Shown here in pieces: positions 58,401 to 64,000 of a DNA stretch of 64,000 bases. Each line of letters opens with the position of its first letter. The stretch's first letter is position 1. The stretch is from Opisthorchis felineus (lineage: Eukaryota > Platyhelminthes > Trematoda > Opisthorchiida > Opisthorchiidae): contig SJOL01006490.1 of the NCBI GenBank assembly GCA_004794785.1, forward strand, positions 623,225-687,224. The letters run 5' to 3'. Below the pieces are notes generated by a model. It was not told where the DNA came from. It searched no databases and saw nothing but the letters and a program-made list of their open reading frames with translations. A program made the position numbers and the translations under genes.

Positions 58401-61400
58401 TATTGTTCATCATTTTGTGCTCCTGCTAACATTATGAGATTGTTAGCCTCCTGATCTGGTTCACCTGTGGAATTTATTATTAAAAAGACCACAGGGCTTA
58501 TTGTTTTGTTGAATTACCCGTTCATAGTCAGAGCAATACATGGGTGTTTAAAGTTCGTGGGTATCTGTCATACAGTCGTAAAACAAAATAACTCCATGAA
58601 AGACTTCTTTTGGTGCAGGCATTGCCTGAAACCGCATCTGGTCCAAAATGAAACTACTACAAGCCATACTTCTGCACATAACAGCCATTTGGGAGGCACA
58701 TCAGTGTTTTTTACAAGTATGATGAGATTTTCCCTTCTCAGCATTCGCTTTGTTTGACTAGGCTAACTACTTAGAAGGTATACGACGATAAACCCTCAAG
58801 TAAACCGCTCGACTGTAAGAAGCCAAGATTCTGTCCACTGGGAAACTTTTGGTAGCATGTGTAGCTGTGTTTTTGGCCACTTTTAGATAAACTACGGTAA
58901 ATATATTCAAACCTACAAAGAGCTGTTTTGAATCTCATTTTGATTGCTAAGAGGAAGCTCGGTTTTTTGCAAAATTTTGAGAGAAAAGACACGGATTAAT
59001 GGACTACACATATAATAAGCAATTGAAAAACACAGACCATCCATTTTGACCTGACGACTCTAATTTTATATTCCGAAAGGACTGATTCTTTGCCAGGTGC
59101 CGTGTCAAAGGTGATTTCTACACAAACTGACCGCTGCTTACTCAACCTTTTTTATATTGTGGCGGGAGCTGTGAATGAACGCATGACCACCTTTGTTTAT
59201 CTGTATTATGGCACTTAAACTTTGTGAACATAATGCATGACAATTCAGTGTCAAAGTACATACTGCGGTTTTAGGGCCCTAAAACGAAATTTTGTTGATA
59301 TACGCTTGCACTTGGAATAACTGCTTGAGCCTTTGTGGACAGCCAAACAGAACCGCCCAATAATCCGGCGATTTGTACATCCTGATTTCGGCCAGTCTCC
59401 GTGGGAGACATTCTCATGTACAAAATGGCTAAATATGAAGAGCACTTGAGATTTGGAGGAAAGCACTTTACCAAACTGAAATTTTACGCTGTTAGTTAGG
59501 CAAAGCAGTGATGCAAAGTAGTGGTAGATAAAAACAACTTCAGAAGAGGGCATAAAATACTTCAACAACTAACCACATTAGTAAAGAAAAGAGTGCAGCG
59601 CAAACACGTTGGATGGTCTTAAAACTTGCTCAAATTGGACAGTGAACAAACCCACCGGGATTATCAAACCAGTGCCCATATAGGACTAAGGTAAATGCTT
59701 CATTAGTTTTAAGCACATAAATTTAATGTGATTGGTAGCAGTTAGGATAGTAGTCGCATTCAAAGACCAAAACAGCATTTGTTTGAGGAAATTACATTCT
59801 CGGCATGGAGAAAAACCTCACTGAGCCACTAGCCTGGAAGAATTTACTGAACACAAAACAGTAACTACAATACAAAACACAAATCTAGCAGATGATGAAT
59901 AAAGAAGTTCCAAAATGTAACAAACGGAACTCGAACTGGGTGGTAAAAAAGGAGACATTTTTCACTACTTAAAACTTCGTCTGAGTTACAAGCTTGAGCG
60001 TCTTAAAATAACACGAGAAAAAAACTGGATACTCAAACCGCACGTTCAGGTAATTTAGTGGTTCAAGAAAACATATCTAGATCCCCCGTAGGTATTCACT
60101 TTGCAAACCAGAAAAAGTCGCTGGTGATGAATTAAAGTTTATACAGCTGTGAAATGTGGTGCAAAGGTTTGCTTGGAAATGAATTGAATAGGACAAGACA
60201 AACATGACCGTGTGAAACAGCCCTCTCGCATCAGAAATGTTTTGAACAAATCCAACCGCCCGCTTAAACGATCTCAGATAGAAGCACTTTTCTTTGGTTT
60301 TACACAAGTCCGAAAACGCTATAGGTAGAGGTTTCCACTCCATGCAAGACGGGGTAGAATACGGCATCATATAATCAGCGCGTTGAGGAAGAGGAAAAAT
60401 AGCCCGTTTATACTAACACAAGTAGCCTCAGCTCAGCTGTTTCCAGATATGCAAATGAACCTTTGTGTGCCATAAATGGCATTTCATAAGCAATCGACGT
60501 AAATGTCCGAGAGGTATTTACCGTTGGTAATCGATAGTAAACTGGGGATCTAAAAGGCTAAATGAGATTGAAGAAAACATAAAATCAACATTATAAGTGG
60601 TGAAACCCAAGCAGTCTACAGTTTTATGGATTGTCTTTTAATTGTAGTTGGTTCCAGTCCAAGTGTTGCTTAAATAGCTCAAATCTATCGGATTAAATCG
60701 GATGACTGACTTTGTTTTCAGATACCCTATTTTTGTTCATAAACTTACTAAGATAGCCGAATGCATCAACATATAAATAAGCTCAAATATATTTTTTTAA
60801 AATTGGGTTCTGGAATAATAGCTTGTCAGCTGGGAAAGGTGAATTCTACCAGCGCAGCTCCAGTTACCGAGCGTTTATGGAAAGGCTAGTGGATGCGGAG
60901 TGTGAAAAACAAATTTTAGGGATAAAAATACAGAGAGTCAGCAAAAGACAAAGCAATATAAAGGTGGAACAAAGTCATCTCACTCTGCTACCCCATTTGG
61001 CTGGCTTATCGGGATGACTAAGAAATTGTGTTTCATTGATAGAGGGACCGGGAGCAATCGTTAAAATTATTCATTATTTTGGAATTCCGAAGACCTAATC
61101 TCGTTTTTATTTCTTGTATAAATCAATAAATCCACCTAAAGTTAGTTAATCTCCTTTAAATAGCAGCGCTATAAATAAACAGCTGCAGTGCGGCTTTTAG
61201 TGATGGAGATCATAACAGAATCACTGGAATACGTGCACTAAATCTGCAAATACGATTAAAAACTCAAAGTCTCCGTATTTTTAATACGGATTAGAGGTAA
61301 TGTGAAAACCTTAGCCTTGGGTAATAATCATGGTCCTCGCAACAAACGGCTAGCCGTCAAACAGGTGGGAAATGGTCGCTTCTTAAAACGCTTACTCTCT

Positions 61401-62524
61401 GGCACAGAATCATTGTCTGCCCAGAACGGAACCAAAGATGCAAAATAGAGTTTGGTACTTGAACCTGCTACCTTGAGGCCGTCCACTATTGGTCCACTAT
61501 TAATGACGCATGTGATCAGAATCGGCCTTGCGAAGAAACCCACGGAAACTCCATGTGCATTTACGAGAAACTATAGACATCTGCATTCAAAATGTCAATG
61601 GATTCCCCAAACATGCAATATCACTTCCAAGTTGTACGCACCACGTGAATATTCTGAATATTCTGTTATTTTGCCGCCCGTTAAATCACCGTTCCGTGTT
61701 TCAGAAAGGCCTACTTTAACAACCGACCTATTTGTTTAAAACAGAAATGTGGTCAAGTGGAAGAGTGCAAATGCGTAGTCAACTGGACCGGAAACCCACC
61801 TCCTTGCACTTGCTACGTACAATCATTACGGATGCCGTCCTAATCTATCTGCATATCAAACAATTGTGTGCTTTATGTTGGTGCGCAAAAACTATCAAGT
61901 CAAAATCAGAACAGGTTGGCAAAATTTGACATCATATGACGTCAAAAATGACAGTGATGGTTTTGTGTCGCTTAGGAGTTTCAGGCGCGGTTAGTATGTA
62001 CTCTGCTTGGTTCATACTTACATCACTGTGTGCTCGGCGCTGAAATATCTGTAGGTTCAACTGCTTCAGTTGCCGGCCTAATTATCATTTGAAAATGTTT
62101 TAAAAAACATATCAGGATTTTTCTACTTTCCATATGTTTTTGTCACAAATTGTATGGCGGTTATGACACTTTACTAGTTTCAAAACCCAAAAGACCTTTC
62201 TGGGTGTAAACTGACTGCCGTGAGTGTTCAGATGTATCATCAAATACCATTCACTTAGTGTTTCACTCAGCTTCACTTATGTTACGGAATCTCCAGTGGG
62301 AACTCCAAACTCACCTTACACTACCAACACTCTTAAAGTTGCACCTAGGAAGAATATTTCATACGATGAGCGAACCTTCCATTTGATAATTCGTCATTTG
62401 AGGAGGTAATGTGAATTCCCTGACCGAATGATGAGTGACGCTATATCCGATCTAAGTGGAGGCATTCACATTGCTGATCAGTCGAGACTAACTGAACGGT
62501 CGAGTGTTCAAACTGTCAGCCAAG
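55481..62524. other. No recognisable gene
   Basis: Seven kilobases with short open frames on both strands (maximum about 105 codons), none resembling a known family, and no recognised repeat. A single TTAGGGTTTTGGGG-like run near 57244 is not a telomeric array. Confidence 0.4.
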
Positions 62525-62720
62525 ATCTTAGGGTAGCTCAGTATTTATGGCGCAAACTCACTGACCGAAATATTTGTGGTTCGAACCTAACCATGGCATC
62601 TTGACTGCTTCTTCCTAGGCTTGGGCGACCTGGCAATGAACCAGCCCTCGAGCTTCCCTCTGGTGGCGTGGCAGCTATTCACCAAAAGGGTGTCAAAACT
62701 GAACAGCTGTTATGATTTTC
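62525..62720 (+). repeat. tRNA-derived SINE, family 1, copy B
   Basis: GGTAGCTCAGTATTTATGGC (62532-62551) is a tRNA-like D-arm with an A box. CACTGACCGAAATATTTG resembles an anticodon arm. TGGTTCGAACCTAACC (62577-62592) is an excellent B box. The body (GACCTGGCAATGAACCAGCC, CGAGCTTCCCTCTGGTGG, TTCACCAAAAGGGTGTCA) matches the copy at 33945 in the same order. This copy keeps the B box CG that the other copy has lost. Confidence 0.75.
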
Positions 62721-64000
62721 TACCAGCCGAGAGGCTGCGTGTCATAAACTCTGAGTTTTGCTGGATGCACTGCTGATAATTCCCTAGAAGAATTAAACAC
62801 CTGTACAGTAGTTCCCATTTGTTCATCGTAAATTAGCTTGAATTACAGTGCGGAAGTGACACTACCAGAAAAGTGGTATGCTTTGTATGCCATCTCATCT
62901 ATGTTGCTTGGATTTTTTACTGATTTATTTTCGTGTTGATGAATCCTGATTAGTAATCACAAGTTTGTAAATCATAAGGTTGTAAGCGTTTTTAAAAATA
63001 AAGTTTTCTCCAGCTGATCCATTCGCTGTCGCCGTCTTATGCTATTCTGTCCAGCAGCCTCATAAAAAACGGGGTGGATTTCGCCAGAAACACTATGTGC
63101 CATAGATTTGTAAAAATCGCTTAGTTAGGTATAAAAGAGCTAAGTGTAAACAGGCATGTATGTAAGCACATAAACTGAGTGAATATTCTGCAGATAAATA
63201 AATCGCTTCCAGATCTGCGCCGTACACGTACGAGAGACCAGCCAGACTTAGAAGGCAATTAACAAATGACGCATTTTTTCGACAAATCTGATCTATCAAA
63301 ACGGCAAGATTTATCGCCTGATAGCGTTTTTGCGCGTTAGTTAAATGTATTTGAAATATATTTCGTTTTTTACTGAGCGGACTTTAAAATTTACGTCAAC
63401 AATTTGCCTCTTTTGAGTCAAAAACAGATGGGAAAATATAGACAATTAAAACAAAGTGGATAGAAATACCAAAACCCATGGGGGAAATAGGATTCGTCCT
63501 GGGGATGACAGTGCACGAATTTCGAGCGAAGTAACTAATGAGTAAATACTAATAGGTACATTCTTAGTAGTTTCTCCCGCCATGCCTCACTGCACATACA
63601 TCTCAAACACGTCACAAACTTCCGGTAAAAGGGAAAACTAACCACTATCTGGTGACCACATCCACCTTGTTTTGGGTTACACAATCAAACCCTCATTAGA
63701 AACTGGATGTCAAATTTCTACATGAAATGCCTTCAATCGTAAGAATCCGGCCTTCTAAAATTGCTAAAAGTATTGCACTTTAATCGTCTAATGCAATACT
63801 GTGCATGCTCTGACCTGTACAGTCGGTTTGTAAGACTTATTTTGCTGTAAAACTGATATTGTTTGCCTGCGTAGTGGCGAGTCATTGTTGACACTTTTTT
63901 CTATTTTAACATTTTGGTTCTTATAAGGTTAGTTTGGTGTCATAAAAACTGCGTCCAACACTGTTGATTACTTTCTTATATTAGAAACATCAAAAAAATT
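62721..64000. other. No recognisable gene
   Basis: Short open stretches only. An AATAAAG-type hexamer at 62998-63004 has no associated coding region. Confidence 0.4.

Overview
This window looks like nuclear DNA from a flatworm, most likely a digenean trematode. It has no operons, no dense gene packing, and stop codons every few dozen codons in all frames. It carries microsatellites, tRNA-derived SINEs, decayed LINEs, a BEL/Pao LTR retrotransposon and one exon with a real splice acceptor. The species is inferred from family resemblance only (innexin type, LINE type, and a SINE tail that I recall from trematodes). No search was run.

Layout. From 1 to 6219 there is probably intergenic or intronic DNA with one weak tRNA-like SINE head. 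The only host gene I recognise is the 3'-terminal coding exon of an innexin (gap-junction protein) at 6220-6634 on the plus strand; its upstream exons were not found. From about 8.9 to 17.5 kb there are several copies of a dispersed repeat of about 300-320 bp. A CR1/jockey-like LINE reverse transcriptase remnant lies at 19.1-19.9 kb. Two unidentified coding-like stretches lie at 22.4-22.9 kb (minus) and 29.0-29.4 kb (plus, with a good splice acceptor). A second, different LINE remnant is at 30.2-31.0 kb. More copies of the dispersed repeat are at 26.8-27.2, 31.1-32.2, 49.2-49.5 and 50.6 kb. A decayed BEL/Pao element of about 5.1 kb, minus strand, occupies 42.27-47.37 kb and has at least two tRNA-derived SINEs inserted in it. 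Most of 34-42 kb and 50.7-64 kb shows nothing recognisable apart from microsatellites and one SINE.

Main observation. The dispersed repeat contains a hammerhead-ribozyme-like module: a CUGAUGA-type core, a GCCC/GGGC stem II, a conserved GAAA, a palindromic ACCGGU stem III followed by the expected GUC cleavage triplet, and a long stem I whose arms pair over about 10 + 8 + 6 bp with one visible compensatory change. Copies occur as a tandem dimer (period about 295 bp) and as inverted pairs. This resembles animal retrozymes, the schistosome Sm-alpha type satellite, or the pseudo-LTRs of Penelope-like elements. Every copy here has at least one core or stem change, so the local copies look like fossils. 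A second, shorter hammerhead-like core sits in the tail of a tRNA-derived SINE nested in the BEL/Pao element.
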